A stretch of 64,000 nt of DNA, from contig CP071493.1 in the NCBI GenBank assembly GCA_017354895.1, forward strand, positions 6,324,001 to 6,388,000. Direction: 5' to 3'. The notes below the pieces were generated by a model. The model made no database searches, was not told where the DNA came from, and worked only from the letters and a program-made list of their open reading frames with translations. Numbering within the stretch: position 1 is the first letter of the stretch; each line of letters begins with the position of its first letter. Below are positions 13,470 through 26,535 of the stretch, one piece after another. The stretch is from Podospora comata (Eukaryota > Ascomycota > Sordariomycetes > Sordariales > Podosporaceae). The translations under genes and the position numbers were made by a program.

Positions 13470-13535
13470 TGGTGTTGGTATGGTGTTGATATGGTGTTGA
13501 TGTGGTGTTGATGTGGTGTTGATGTGGTGTTGATG
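13470..13535. repeat. 11-bp minisatellite, six units
   Basis: Six consecutive copies of TGGTGTTGATG with variants in the last two bases of the first two units, then a truncated unit. The period was counted directly. Not a multiple of 3, and no gene uses it. Confidence 0.95.
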
Positions 13536-14817
13536 TGGTGATGTTGCCGTCGGGGAATGCGTCAAGACAGACAAGCGATTCCCAGCAAGGCATCGGTACC
13601 ACTGCCGACCACAACAACCAGATGTCACTGTGTACACCACTTGTAGAGTCCTCACTGGAGGGGATGTTGTAGGTGACAAGGCAGCCGGGGCGCTGAGATA
13701 AACGGAGAGCAAAACCGCATCTTCTCCCCGATTGAAAAGACGGGAGTGAGTTTTGCTTGCGTAGGTGTTGTTTCGGGACGCAGGGGGGTGCTTGTTTTGC
13801 ATGTCTGCGGAAGGAAGCCACCGAACGCCCAGCACACTGTGCCCGTGGAAAACGATGCGGTTGACACGCCGTCCAGCTAGATTGCTCCCACCAGATTCCC
13901 CGCAACCGGGTCCTTCCATACGTGTGGCTTAGTGGCACTTTTCATCATGCAGATGAATCCCAAGACGGTGTGCAGCTTACACAACAATTTATGCGATCTT
14001 ATATGTCCACATATGAAAGCCACTCGGCTTTATATACAGGAATTTGTAGTCTAATCGTCGAACGACAGACAGTTAGCAATGAAGACACGCTTTAACCGCT
14101 CAGAGCTCTGTTGGAGAACGTTACCATGACCATCTCGAAGATAACTTTTGGCGCCACCATAACTCATCAAGGAAATTATGTGGTTGGTGCCAAAAAAGAA
14201 AGGTGAAGGATCCTCGGGGAGGACAGACGCGTGAAGTTGGGACATTGCTGTGGGTTCACGGGAGTTAAAAAGACCCGATCTGATGACGCCTCCTCAGCTC
14301 AAGAAAATCCATGAGTGAAGAGTGTTAAACATCAGGCCAGGCGTAGTAGCTCTGGGAAGGAATACCGCAGGATGGATGGTAGGCAGTGGTTCACCTGAAC
14401 TTTCCAGCTGTGAACTGAACGCGTGAGGTTTGATGGTGGCTTGGAAGCATTGACGATATGAATTGTGTATGGTCTGTTCCAGAGGACGCGCACGAGAGAG
14501 GCACATCTCGAACAAACTGTCTGACGAAGAACTGGAGATGGGAGGTTGCCTGTCAGCGGCTACAGGTCGTTCCGCAGAACGCGACCCTGGCTTGGCACCG
14601 GGTTCCTGAGCCCCACACCCCGCAATGCCAAGCTGTCAGCCAGCCACAGGATCCACCAGTGGTTCTGAGCTTCAGCCTCATCAAACGGACCAATCCCAGC
14701 CCTGCAGTCCAAACCTTTAGGCAACCAACCAACCGCGACTTCAATATCGGCCTTTCTGGCATGTTGTTGAGTGAGTGAAGACGACCAACCTCTTCTTCTA
14801 TCTACTCTCTGGAAACG

Positions 14818-17800
14818 ATGAGTGCCGCGTTTCTGGATAAGTTTATTCCAGCAGGATGCATTGTCCTTCAAGAAAGACTGCGTCCGGTGTGTCCGAAGGA
14901 ACTCCAGGTCCAGGATGAATGGCTTCACTTCCGCTCAACTCCAACCGACGATAACCCTGAGGATCATAGCTATCTCGAATCGCTGTCACGAGACACATTG
15001 ATCACTTCAATAATAGGACTGTCGAAAGTGACAATAGACTGCCGGCGTCTGCTTCGCTATGGCTGGATTCACCTGACCTACAACCACGGCTGTGGTGTTG
15101 TTCGAGTTTACGTGCTACCTGACGACGTGGACAACGTGACCATCCCAAGGGCTAGCTCCATCTTGAAGAAAGATCGACAAAGTTTGCTAAGTCAGTTGGA
15201 CTATTCGACGGCAACCTGGCATGGACGGCCTACTTGTTTCTTTGTTCCAACCACCACCCATCCTCCCATGTTTGAGACCGCAGCGTCAAATGCAGAACTG
15301 TACCCACCAAACCAGGAACAGTCCCTTCTCGGGATCTTCAGTAGGATTCCACCTCCAGATCCAAGGCCTGAACAAGTCGAAGATGCCGATGTTTACGACG
15401 CTATGTGCTCCCTCCTCGACAGCGATGTTCCCGGTCTGAGGACTACCCTCTATCCATATCAACGACGATCTGCTGCCCTAATGCTTCAGCGGGAGACACG
15501 ATCACAACCAGTATTGGACCCACGACTGGTCAAAGTTGTCGATCAGTTTGGAAAGCCTTGGTACTACGATGCAGTGACTGGCTCCGCCTATCGTGGGCCA
15601 CGGTACTATGACCGCCCACTTGGAGGAATCCTTGCTGAAGAGATGGGCTCTGGGAAAACACTGATATGTCTGTCTCTCATTCTTGCTACCAAACATATCC
15701 CGACCCGAACGCCAGAAATCTTTCACTCAGACGCGTCGCCGGTTCGACCAACAGTGGGCAGCATGATGGATATGGCTGCAGCTTGCATCACAAAACATTC
15801 TATTCCCTGGAAACACCTCCTTGGGAGTGACTCATCAAGCGGGCTTCAGTTTGCAACCTGTTCTGCTGCTGTTAGACGGAACCCAGGATTCTACCAACTC
15901 CCTCCCCAGGGTGGACCTCGGTCAGCACGCCAAAGGGGTTCGACCGATACCTCCATGCGGAAAATCTTCCACAGCAGTGTGTCGCTTGTTCTTGTTCCTC
16001 TCAATCTATTACAACAATGGAGGCAAGAAATAGCCAAACACACCGTGGGACTTCGGGTCATTGTGTGGTCTTCTAGCGAGAACCAGCCTTTGCCCTCTCT
16101 TGAAGAGATACTGGACAGCGACATTCTGCTGCTGTCCACCACGCAGTTTGAGAACTTGCGGAAGACGGAAAAAGCGGCTTCTGCGCTCAGTATTTTAAAA
16201 CAGTTGCATTTCAAGCGCTGTATAGTTGATGAAGGTCACACATTGGGTGGCGCGACAAACTTCAACAAGCGAAACATGCAGCTCATCATCGACGAGCTGC
16301 AAATTACAGCAAAATGGATTGCTACGGGCACGCCTTCGAAGGGACTGTATGGTCTTGATGCTTCTTCTGACACAGCCAACGGGAGCCGGGATCAATCTCT
16401 CGAGAAGATCGACCTGGAGCGGATTGGTTCATTGGCGACGTTTTACTTGAAGATGCGACCTTGGGCGAACCAGTCGTCCGAGACCGGCGATACACCTGCT
16501 CAATGGGCTCATTATGTTACTGCGCGCTGGCCGGGCTTGATTGCCACAGTGAACAACTGCCTCAAGACTACGCTTGATTCGTTGATAATCCGGCATCCGT
16601 TATATGAGCTCGGAAATATCCTTCCGGTGGTTGACAAGAAGGTTGTATTTTTGGAGGGCTCTTATCAGGACAGGCTGACACTCAACCTGTTCTCCATGAT
16701 GATCATCTTCAACGCCGTGCAGTCAGAGAGAACTGATCAGGATTACTTCTTTCACCCCCGACAGCGAAAGGCTCTATTGGAGCTTGTTGGCAACTTGAGA
16801 CAGGCAAGTTTCTTTGGCGGCTCATTCTTCTCGCCGGCGCAAATCAGCAAGTCGATAGAGACCGCAGAGGAGTTTTTGAAGGAAGGCAAAGTACAGGTCA
16901 GTGCCGAGGATCGTGCTTTGCTTGGTGAGGCTATCAGCTTTGGTAGATTGGCACTCGGAAACACCATCAAGGAATGCGCAAATCGGTTTCGGGACCTCCC
17001 CATTTATGTTCAGGACTTTCCGTTTGCTGCAGGTCGGGAGTGGTCCCTCGATGACGTGGAGGGTGATCCAGTCTGTACGGCTTCTGGATTAATACTAGAG
17101 CTACAAAGGTTTCTTCAGCCATTGTTGGATGCACCGACAGCTCTCCAGATGATGTTTGCGAATGGACGTCTGGCACTGCGTGGCCAGGAAGGAAGGGCAA
17201 AGTTGATCGAAGCTCAGATCCCAGCCACTTCGACGCCGAACAAAGTACTTGCCGGCAATACGGAACTTGGCCAAGATAGCAGTAGCCCCGTCAAACGGCG
17301 CGCTACAATATTGGGGAGAAACGTCCAGATGCAGCAAGCGCCTTCCCTTCCAACAGCAGAGGTCAAGGGGACAGAAATTGCTGCACCGCTTGCGAAGACT
17401 CGGCTCATCTCAACCGCCTCCGCAAAACTGTCATACCTCGTCGACCAGGTGATCAAGTACCAAGAGCATGAACAAATCATCATTTTCTACGAGAATGACA
17501 ATGTGGCTTACTATCTCGCAGGCGTTCTGGAAATTGTAGGTCTGCCAACACTCGTCAAACCAAAAGGCGTTCTACTGACCCAAATACCCACCACAGCTTC
17601 AAGTCCAACACCTCATTTACGCGAGAGGTTTGAGTCCACAACGACGCGCAGACTATGTTGCAACATTTAACCAAAGCTCCAAGTTCAGAGTCTTGCTCAT
17701 GGACATCACCCAAGCAGCTTTCGGTCTCGACATGAAGTCCGCTTCCAGAATCTACTTCATCAATCCGGTTCTTAACCCGCAAGTCGAGGCCCAAGCCATT

Positions 17801-18298
17801 GGTCGAGCACGACGTATCAGCCAGCAGAAACCCGTCACAGTCGAAACGTTGGTTCTCAAAGACAGTGTGGAGGAAGTTATTGTTCGACGCCGCAAAGAGA
17901 TGACACAAGCAGAGCAAAGAAAGTGCAAGTCTATTCTAGACGACAAGCCCATTTATGAATGGATCCTGAATGCCAAGATCCCTCCATTGCCGGGAGGTGA
18001 TGGCCAGCCCATTGGAGGACCGGATCAAATGGCGAGGCTGCAAGAGCCGCAGTTCTTGTTCGGGAGAGGTTCCGGGAGGGAACTGAACCACCCTGATGAA
18101 GACATTGTCAAGGCAGATGATGCTGTGGTGCCAAAGAAGATGGATGCCCCGATCTATAACGGGGTCAATGGGGGGCTGAAGAGAAAGATGATGCCGGTCC
18201 AGCCGGCGACGGTTTTTGAGACCTCCAATGGCGTTGAGCGGACGAAGAAGAAAGTTCGGGTGGCATTTGTCGGGCTGGACGGTGGTGAAAAGACTTGA
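14818..18298 (+). CDS. SNF2-like ATPase/helicase-related protein
   Basis: Exons 14818-17535 and 17597-18298 give 1,139 residues. The 61-bp intron (GTAGGT, CTGAC, CAG, phase 0) joins ..GVLEI to LQVQHLIY.. and restores the helicase C domain. Walker A is GSGKT at residues 277-281. The Walker B/motif II is DEGH at 471-474 instead of DEAH or DEGQ. A TGTPS motif III follows. The C-terminal lobe has LLMDITQAAFGLDM and the motif VI region QAIGRARRISQQK near residue 972. About 430 residues separate the lobes, and no RING cysteine cluster is visible there, unlike Rad5/HLTF proteins. The N-terminal 200 residues match no family I can name. SNF2 ATPases translocate on DNA to remodel chromatin or displace proteins, in the nucleus. 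This divergent member may be a remodeler or repair factor; its target is not inferable. Confidence 0.85.
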
Positions 18299-20904
18299 TC
18301 TCTCAGCTGCCTGCTTCATGTTTTCGCGTTGCTGCCATCTCTGTGAGCCGCAGGACTCACTTCGTCTAGACGAACCTGGGTCTGTCAAAGAGCCGAAAAA
18401 GGCTTTCCAGGTTGTTTCCAATAAAGCTCAGGCCTAGTAGCTAAGCTAAAAAGCCACACACGGGCCAGTACAGCGGCTGGCCGTCCAATCAACACATAAT
18501 CAGCAGCGCCTCTGAGGCATCATGCACCGTGGCTAAGCAATATGCGCCAACAAAGAGCGAGGTCAGGGAATCATCAGTTCAGCTATGCTGATGGGATTAA
18601 AGGGACATCTTGGTGTGGGTAGGGCCGAACTTCTTTCAGCCTAGTTCGTGGAGCACACCCCCAACTTAGAGAGGCATCATGCGGTCTTGGATTGGGAGTC
18701 ACCGCGGCATGACACCAAACCTATGACTTCGGTATTCAGAAGAAGCTTACTTCTCGTGTAATCCCTCGGGCATCGTTCCACTGGGGCGAGGGAGCTCCCC
18801 TTTTGAGATTTGTCAGGTGGACCAAAGACTTGTAAGACTACAGAACCAATGGAACACAACCCCAGGTTTTTCGCTACGCAAATGGTTATGACACTCGAGG
18901 TATACACAAAGCCCCACAAGATGGAGGTGCAGAGTACCATCTCAGGTGGTGTGCATTCATTCCCGTCCCTGACACCGTCAGTCGCCCAGCTGCTGAGAGA
19001 CAGGCGTTTATGCCATTTGCTCGTGAGCACCTTCAGATTGCCCATGTTTAGGTTCAGCCTTTCAGCCACAACCAAGTTGCCACATCCATCCCGTCACCGC
19101 TGTCGCTTTGTCGCCAAGTTGGTTAAAGATCGCAGAATTGGCCCCCTAGATCGACACATGCATTAGTGTAGTGAATACGAAGTGTGTGTGGGCGCCTGCC
19201 GAGTCTCGAGTCTTCCCCAACCTCTTGTTTGTTGCGCGCAAACAGAATTTCCCGTTACAATTTGTAAATTTGTCTTTTTTTGGGCCCGTCGAAAAGGTGC
19301 CAAACCTGATTCTTGTGCATCCACGTTTTCGTGGTGGACCCCACCATCAAGCCCCATTAACCAGCCCCTCCTTTGGTGGGTGGATTGGTTTGATGGTGAG
19401 AGCCACGTTTGGGAAGGGCTTCGCAACTGGCACGGATGCCGTTTCTTCAGGTAAAGTTTCTTCAGGAATCTGAAGGGCTAGAAATAGCTATGCTATTCGA
19501 AACAAGTCCACAAACAACCTTAAAACCCCCCTGGCGAGTGCCCGGACACCAAGCTCGATCTGGCGAGTTTGAGTGGAGATCCCCCGTACAGCGCATCGCA
19601 ACCGTCCCATCTCACCGTGCAGTAGCACTTGCTTGCATCGCGGCGCTAGACACAACAGACAACACAGGGCCCTATTGTCATCTCATCACCACATCCACTG
19701 ACAGCAGCATTGCGGCGACACAAGGGGCAAAGAAGCAGCCAAGTTGAATTCAGCCGCCCCAGGGTCGGGGTGCTGCAAGTGTGGGTAGTGCCTACCAACC
19801 ACACGCCCCCCCCTAATACCGGGCATCCCCCATTATCCAAGATCGGGGCAGGAGCATAAGGCTCATCATGATGACCCCGCCGGTCCAGTAACGCAGCAAG
19901 AATGAGATGCATGTGGACTGTGGACAGGTTGTTTCGCATCGCGTGGTGTGCGTGGGAACCAAGCAATCAACACCTCCCTTCCCGAGCCGAGCCAGCAAGC
20001 AAGGACACAAGCGAGGACAAGCATCTCAGGCAAGGCCGGTATTTGGTTTTTATGAAACCGTATTCCCACTACCTTTCTTCTCACGCTCCTTTTGTGGTTC
20101 CAAAGCGGTTGGTGTCCTCCCTTGTCCCTCCAACGACCCGGATATTTTAATCGAGATCGCACAACGGGAAAAGAGAAAACTGCCGACGCTTCCATGGTGG
20201 TGGTGCAAAAGCCGCGCATGACAACAGAAACTCGGTACCTTATCCATTCACATTCGACGACCCGGCGACACAAGAAGCTGGACTTGACTCGCCTGCCTGC
20301 CTACCTGACTGACTGCCTGACTGACTGACTGACTGACTGACTGGCTGACACCCACGCGACCGAGCCATTGCGCAAACCAGGCACAAAAACCGTCTCTGAT
20401 TCATCATCATTATTCTAACCCATCTGTTGGATGCATGAACGGCTCCGGTGACTGACCGACATTGTTGAAGAGGCGGGTAAGGTGGGAAGAAAGTTTGGAG
20501 ACAACACGAAAAAGGAGGGGCGGGAAAGAAGCGGGGTGGTGGATTTTGTGGAAGAAGCAGGAAACATCTTCAACTTGGGATATAATATTCCTCGGCCGTC
20601 GACCTCTCTTCTTTGCGCGCGCGCGCGTTCGATCTTTGACGCCAGCCTGGGGCGCGATATACGAAAACACGAAACTGCGGCTGAATAGGATCGGGTTCTC
20701 TCTCTCTTTGTGAGCCCCGGACCGGCAACTCTGTGTTGTGGCGTTTAGTCCCGTGTGGATATCCAACGGTCCGATCAAGAGTGCGAATAGGGGGACAATA
20801 GGGTACTGACCAGCATTATCGAGACCGACGGTTTCAACAACAGGGCAAACCCATGATACGCCCACGACACTCGTTTGAGTTCCAATCTCATAATCGTTGC
20901 CAAT
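18299..20904. other. Intergenic region
   Basis: No supported gene between the ATPase gene and the F-box gene. A CTGA repeat and a short alternating GC run (near 20618-20627) are the only notable elements. The right part is presumably the promoter and 5'UTR of the F-box gene. Confidence 0.5.
20303..20344. repeat. CTGA/CTGC tetranucleotide repeat
   Basis: Repeats of CTGA, with CTGC variants near the left end and one inside, about 600 bp upstream of the F-box gene. Confidence 0.9.
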
Positions 20905-23900
20905 ATGAACGGCAATGATACCCCAAAATCACGACCGCGGTCATCGTCGATATCTTCGATAAAGTCTTGGTCGCCGTTCAAGAAAAGACGCGATAGTGAA
21001 AGCGAGGCTCCGGTTATCGTTCAGGATGTCGAAAAGAAACCCAGTGCCGGGACAGGTAGCCGCAGGAGCTCTTTTTCCCTTTCCCGGAGCTCCTTTTCGC
21101 TGTCCCGAAGCAATACTGCCGAAAAGACCATAGTCACGACGACCATGGCGAAACGACAAGAGCTGGCCGAGCTTTCGAAGACGCTGACGAATTCATATGG
21201 GTTTTCGACGCCCGAGACCAAGACCGGGAATGGGAGTGCACGTCCCGAGATGGCAGCGGGTACCAGCGCGGGCGCTGCAGCTGCTAAGAATAACAACCGC
21301 AGGTCAGGAACTTCTCGGTGAGTGCGGTTTTCTTCTTGCTGTTGTTTTCTGTCGCTTTCAGCCCATCCGCTTCCACTTCGTATCAGCTGCTCAGTATCTC
21401 CCCCCTACGCAAAGTTGCAATCGATATCACTCGGCGATGTGGCGTCTGGTGGACGTTGTGGAACATGCAATCGCTTTATGGAAGAACAATAGGGAAAACC
21501 TCCGTTGGGCATGGTGTCATCATTCCTCTCGGCACTCGGAAGTCCCCTGTCGCTGGGCCTGGGGGCTAGTGCCCGCCGCTGGACTTCCAGGTTTGGGCGA
21601 AACCCCCCAAGCCGGCAGGTCGGCAGCCTACTTCAAAGTATTTTTACATTCTTTGTTGCTCTTTGCATGTCTCACAAGCCCATTGAGCCTTGCATGTTCT
21701 ATTGGCTTTTTTGCTCGGTTTGCTGTCAAGGCTGGCTTGGTGACACACCCCCTTTTCATCTGCTATCCAGCGATTCGAGCACTGATGCCGCAGCAGCGCA
21801 GCGTGTGAACGCTTCCGCGTGCAATTTCCACCATCTGGCTAGTGGCGCCCTGTCGAGCCTCTGAGTGCCCAGACACAATCCCACCCCGAAAGTTCAAAGC
21901 GGTTAGCGCTTGGCAGGGTCCTCAGCAAGCGCTGAACCTGACCGTCTTTCCTGGCTTCTCGATTCGGAATGCAGCGCTCTTGGTTTCTTGGTTCTTGGTT
22001 CTTGGAGCCTTGGATGTGGTGGTGATGGTGGGATGGATTTGGAAGCACATGCAGGAACCGCTGGGCCCTCAAAGCCGCGCTTCTCCTCTTTGTACCCACA
22101 GATAGCCAGCCAGGTGTTGGATCTGTTTGATCCCACGCTTCTCTTGTTTCTTTCTTTGACCGTTCCCAACGCCTGTCATATCCTTATTTGTCCGAGATCT
22201 GCATGGTTATCCTTTCCAAGTGTTCATTTTAAACGCGCGACTTGGCCCACCACACCAGCCTTGCCTATGACTTTCTTGGCTGATTTCCCCTTTCTTCGCT
22301 TGTACTTTCGTTGAATAGTATAAGAGATCATTGTTGTGCCGATTATTAACTCCTGTAGACCTCCGCCTTCCTTTTACAACAGACCCTACAATCAGCGAAT
22401 CGTTTCGATTACGCCCGTCTCCTCCCAGCGGCCCTCCCACCGGTCTTTTCACAGCTCCCCGGACATTCTCACGCAGGCGGATAAGTCGGATAAGAGGGAC
22501 AGAAGAGACAAGGAGGACAAGCCAGAGGATGATGATATTCGACTGAAACCACCTGCTCCGCGAGTCAAGCCAACAGTGGTAAACACGCCTTTACCACCTG
22601 TTTCTCAGCCCAAGCAGTCTGATATTCGTCCGATGACGACAGCCGCCCCGATATCGCCAAGTCGACCGTGGGCAGGAGGGATGCCCTTGGCGATGTATCC
22701 GCCAAGCGACCAGGAGTTCGTTCTGAGGACGCAGAGAGCAAGTGCAAGGATACAAGAAATTACCAATGGAAACGGGAAGCCCGAGGTCGGGGCCTATATT
22801 AGCGGTTCGCCCACGGATGGCGTACCCACGGCCCACAAACCGACAGTCCAGCTTGGTGGCAACACCAGCTCAGCTTTGAATGGTACGGCGGAACGATCGG
22901 GGTGGTATGATCGACCAAGACGCCTGTCCAACAACAGCGAGGCCAGCAGCACGGTAGCCAGCAGTGCTGTTTTTGACGGTGAGAGTTTTGATGGACGGAT
23001 ACGTACCATGTCGATGAGCAGCAGTCACACGAGCGTCGATTCTTATCCGATCGGAGGTCCACAGTCACCAGCAGCTCAGCCAAGATGGCAGACACCGTCA
23101 AACACGCCGCTCATCATGGGAGCTGGAAACGCTGCGGGGCCATACGCACAGTCCTACCCGTGGCAAAAATCAGCACCAATCAAACAGTATCGAAAAAAGG
23201 CACAGGGAGAGCTATTTGCGGTATTGCCGGGCGAAGTGTTGGAGCTGATCCTGGAAGAGTTGCGCAAGCTGCATCTTGGCCAGGGCCGGAATAGTTGTGC
23301 TACTTGCTGGATGCGCGATTGCTGCTCGGTTGCCCTCAGCGCTCGCAAGTGTCTCAAGTATGCTCGGGAGGCCTTGTATGGGCACATTCACATTGTGGGA
23401 CATGAGGGCCCGGCCATCAAGAAGCGGACAAAGACGACGTACGGGTCGAGATTGATCTTGCTGAGGCGGACTCTGAGGTCAAACGCTCAGATTGCGGTGA
23501 TTGTTCGGTCGCTGAAGCCACCTGCATTGCCTCAGGGGGTTGGGTTGACAGAGTACAATGATTTGGTTGCGTCGGTGATCATGGCATGTCCCAGCCTGGA
23601 GCGGCTTATTGGATATTACCCGACGTTCAACCACTCTTTCCAGAGGATATTCCAGGCACTCTCCACGCGGCCCAAGCTGAAGGAGATGAGCTGGATTTTG
23701 GAACCGTCACCCTCACAACAACAGCAGCGGTCACGGCCGGGCGGCCCAAATAGCCATTGGGGCCCGGTAGATCTCACACGGCAGGAAGCCCAGGGGTTCT
23801 TGGATTTCAACGTGAATTGGAAACACCTCACCACACTGGTAGTTCACTGCCATCTCGGTGCCACGCTCAGCCCACCCAACCTCCTAGACCGCACCCTTAG

Positions 23901-25167
23901 ATGTCTTCCAGCCCTCCAGAATCTGTATCTCTCTCACCTGCCACACTCAGCGTTCAATGACAGTTCTCTTCTGGCCCTCCCTCCACTGAAGACACTATCG
24001 TTGGCTCATTGCACAGGCGTAACCACCAACGGCCTCTCTGCCCTTGCAACTCGACGCAACAGCAATTCCCTCCACACGCTCACCCTCATTCACATGAACA
24101 TCGAATCTCTCCCCGCCATCGCCCGACTATTCTCGTATCTTTACTGCCTCGAAACCTTCAACATTGTTCAGACAATCGCCCCTGCGATACCACCAGACGA
24201 GTTCATCATGCTCTTTCCGTATCTCGCGTGCCGAACCCTCAAACGACTGCACTGGGACATCCCATACCTACCAACACAGTCCACACCCTCGGATACCATC
24301 CTCGCAAAGTCCATCAGCGCAGGGGGCTTCCCCGCCCTCCGCTACCTCTGCGCGCCGAACGACCCGGAAGGGATCTTCCAGGCTGTCTGCCAGCCGAGAG
24401 AAAAGGTCGATTTGCCAGGTGACCGCTTCCGCGGACGAGCCCACAGTCACGGGCACGCACACGCCAACAGCACTTCCTCTCGCCGTCCCAGCTCATCCCA
24501 AGCCTGGCAGGGTTTTGGCTCGGGCCACCACCGCAACTCGTCCACTGCCTCGTCGCAGCGGTCCGGCAGCGCGCTGGGGTTCTGGGGGAGCAGCAACCGG
24601 TCTCGAAGCGGGAGCCGGTCGGGCAGCAGAAGTGGAAACACCCCACCACCGCCGGTCAGCCCGCTCTTCCCGCCGCCGGACGCGCTGGATATGATGGCGC
24701 GGGATAATAGCGATCTGCACCAGGCGAGGATGGCGGCGCAGGCGAGGATCGACCAGGCGAAGAAGTATCCGAGGTTTTTTATTCAGGTTTTTGACGAGGG
24801 GGGCACCATGAGGGAGAAGTATGGGGTTGGGGCGTTTGTCGGGACGGTGGGGAGCAAGGTTAGGTATGTGCTGACTCCGAATGAGGGGTTGGGACAGACG
24901 GACGAGGGAGGGGGGTTGGTGACGGTGGAGGATATGATTAGGGATGATGGGGGGGAAGCGTTGGTTTTGGGGGGAGGGGAGGGGGAGGGGAGAAGCAAGA
25001 AGAAGAAGGGTGCTGGGGTTGGGGAACGGGAGGAGGGGGAGAAGAGGACTAGGGAGGGATGTACGGGGCGGTGGAATACGTATTCGGGCATGGTGGTTGA
25101 TAAGAAGGACAAGGAACGGTGGTGGCATCAGGAGCGGGGGAGGTGGAGGCAGGCGGTCCCTTCTTGA
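20905..25167 (+). CDS. F-box/LRR-like protein with Ser/Arg-rich low-complexity tails
   Basis: Proposed exons 20905-21317 and 22359-25167, 1,073 residues. Donor GTGAGT and acceptor TTATTAACTCCTGTAG are in phase, but the intron would be 1,041 bp, very long for this genome, so a hidden micro-exon or a separate start for the second part is possible. Residues about 1-420 are Ser/Pro-rich and disordered. An F-box-like helix (LPGEVLELILEEL) sits near residue 426. Leucine-rich-repeat-like text follows (LQNLYLSHLP, LKTLSLAHCTGVT). Then come an SGSRSGSRSG tract and a basic C-terminal part with KKKKG. F-box proteins recruit substrates to SCF ubiquitin ligases; here the substrate is unknown. The last 400 bases are strongly G-rich on the sense strand while 23800-24600 is C-rich. 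The F-box assignment is moderate; the coding status of exon 2 is secure. Confidence 0.75.
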
Positions 25168-25692
25168 GGAGAGAGAACGATGTTGTATATTGAGCATATT
25201 TTTGGACGAGTTGATGATCATGTTGGAAATGCTTTGGCAGATTTATCTGGGGTAAAACGTAGGTAGCCAGTTTTTAATCATGAAGCGATGACATACAAGC
25301 ACATACATAAAAACTGCACGATGTAGTCAAAATAAGAATATCTCCGGCAACTCAACATCGGTTTAGAGCCATTTCCCTATCGGGCGATCGTGAAGGATGC
25401 TTGGGGTGTCACTAACGTTGCTGGGTTAGGGTTGTTACCTTCTGTCGGGATCTGCCGGCTTTGAGCGACAGGGGTAGCTTATCGAACCGGCGGGGATCGG
25501 TGGTAGCGCCGACGTCATTTTTCTTTGGCTGGGAGCCGCAGCGGATCTCGGGTTTTTTCCATCATTTTCACTACCATCTTGAGCATAACTATCAACAATT
25601 ACGCGCTTTTGAACACTAGGCTATTCATCTTTGCGAGCCTGCACCCTGGACTTACCGATTTAAATCCTCAGAAAAAACGCACAAACGTCAGA
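25168..25692. other. Intergenic, JAC1 promoter
   Basis: About 525 bp between two plus-strand genes. The open frame upstream of 25693 has no ATG, so I treat it as 5'UTR of the next gene. Confidence 0.5.
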
Positions 25693-26535
25693 ATGCGGTC
25701 CTCGCTTGTGTCGTCCTCGCGGCGCGCGGCATCACAAATGTGCGCCTCGTGTCAAAGAGAGGCGAAGAACTCGCTGAGATCGAGAGCAGCCTTTTTTAGC
25801 CTGTCTGTAACCCCCAGAGAAAGATCCCAAACATCAATGTCAGGGAGTACACCCAGGATATCACTCCTCCAGCCCCGACAACAGCGGTGGTCCTCCTCCT
25901 CCTCCTCTTCTTCTTCTTCTTCTTCTTCACCATCAGAATCAACACCAGCCTCAAAAGACGGGAGCAAGAAGAGAAAAAACCCCCCATTCTACGCCCTCTT
26001 CCCCCAGACCCTCCCCCTCGGCCCACCTCCCTCGGGACCCTTCCACATCCCCCTCCGCACCCTCCGCAACGAGTTCCTCAAGCTCCAAGCCCTCTCCCAC
26101 CCAGACTTTGCCCACTCCTCCGCGTCCGCCAGTGCCAAATCCGCCGCGACGACCAACTCTGCCATTATCAACACGGCCTACAAAACGCTATCCAACCCTC
26201 TCTTGCGCGCGCAGTATCTCTTGCATGAGCTGTACGATGTCGACTTGGCGGGTGATGAGGCGGGGACGCATGCGGAGCCTGACCCGGAGCTGTTGATGAC
26301 TGTTTTGGAGAGTAGGGAGATCATTGAGGAGGCGGACACGGAGCAGGACTTGGAGGAGCTGAGGGGGGAGAATGAGAAGAGGATTGAGGAGGCGGAGAGG
26401 GGGTTGGAGGAGGCTTTCAAGGTGGAGGATGTGGAACGGGCGAAGGAGGAGGCGGTGAGGTTGAGGTACTGGATGAATATTAGGGAGGGGATGGATAATT
26501 GGGAGAGGGGGAAGGGGGTGGTCTTGCAGCATTGA
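25693..26535 (+). CDS. jac1: Jac1/HscB-type J-domain co-chaperone, mitochondrial Fe-S assembly
   Basis: Single exon, 280 residues. The N-terminus (MRSSLVSSSRRAASQMCASC) is Arg/Ser-rich and lacks acids, as expected for a mitochondrial presequence. A Ser-rich linker follows, then a J domain with the essential HPD triad at residues 136-138 and the segment INTAYKTLSNPLLRAQYLL. The C-terminal HSCB oligomerisation domain (LLMTVLESREIIEEAD to the end) binds the scaffold protein. Jac1 stimulates the mitochondrial Hsp70 Ssq1-type chaperone to release Fe-S clusters from Isu1. Start chosen at the first ATG; the frame is open further upstream without ATG. Yeast Jac1 is 184 residues; the excess here is the presequence and the Ser-rich linker. 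Codon use flips within the gene from C-ending to G-ending. Confidence 0.9.
   Translation: MRSSLVSSSRRAASQMCASCQREAKNSLRSRAAFFSLSVTPRERSQTSMSGSTPRISLLQPRQQRWSSSSSSSSSSSSSPSESTPASKDGSKKRKNPPFYALFPQTLPLGPPPSGPFHIPLRTLRNEFLKLQALSHPDFAHSSASASAKSAATTNSAIINTAYKTLSNPLLRAQYLLHELYDVDLAGDEAGTHAEPDPELLMTVLESREIIEEADTEQDLEELRGENEKRIEEAERGLEEAFKVEDVERAKEEAVRLRYWMNIREGMDNWERGKGVVLQH

Larger units (their letters stand above)
9556..14817. other. Gene-poor region with simple repeats
   Basis: No supported gene. Long pyrimidine tracts (9720-9790), an ACC repeat, a GT repeat, G-runs near 11633 and an 11-bp minisatellite are present. Open frames here carry no recognisable motifs. The last several hundred bases are presumably the promoter of the ATPase gene that starts at 14818. 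Confidence 0.5.

Noticed and set aside
21197-21808. Plus-strand 203-codon open frame inside the proposed long intron
   Set aside because: Composition is Cys/Leu/Phe-rich and random-looking, and it overlaps the better-supported exon 1 in another frame.
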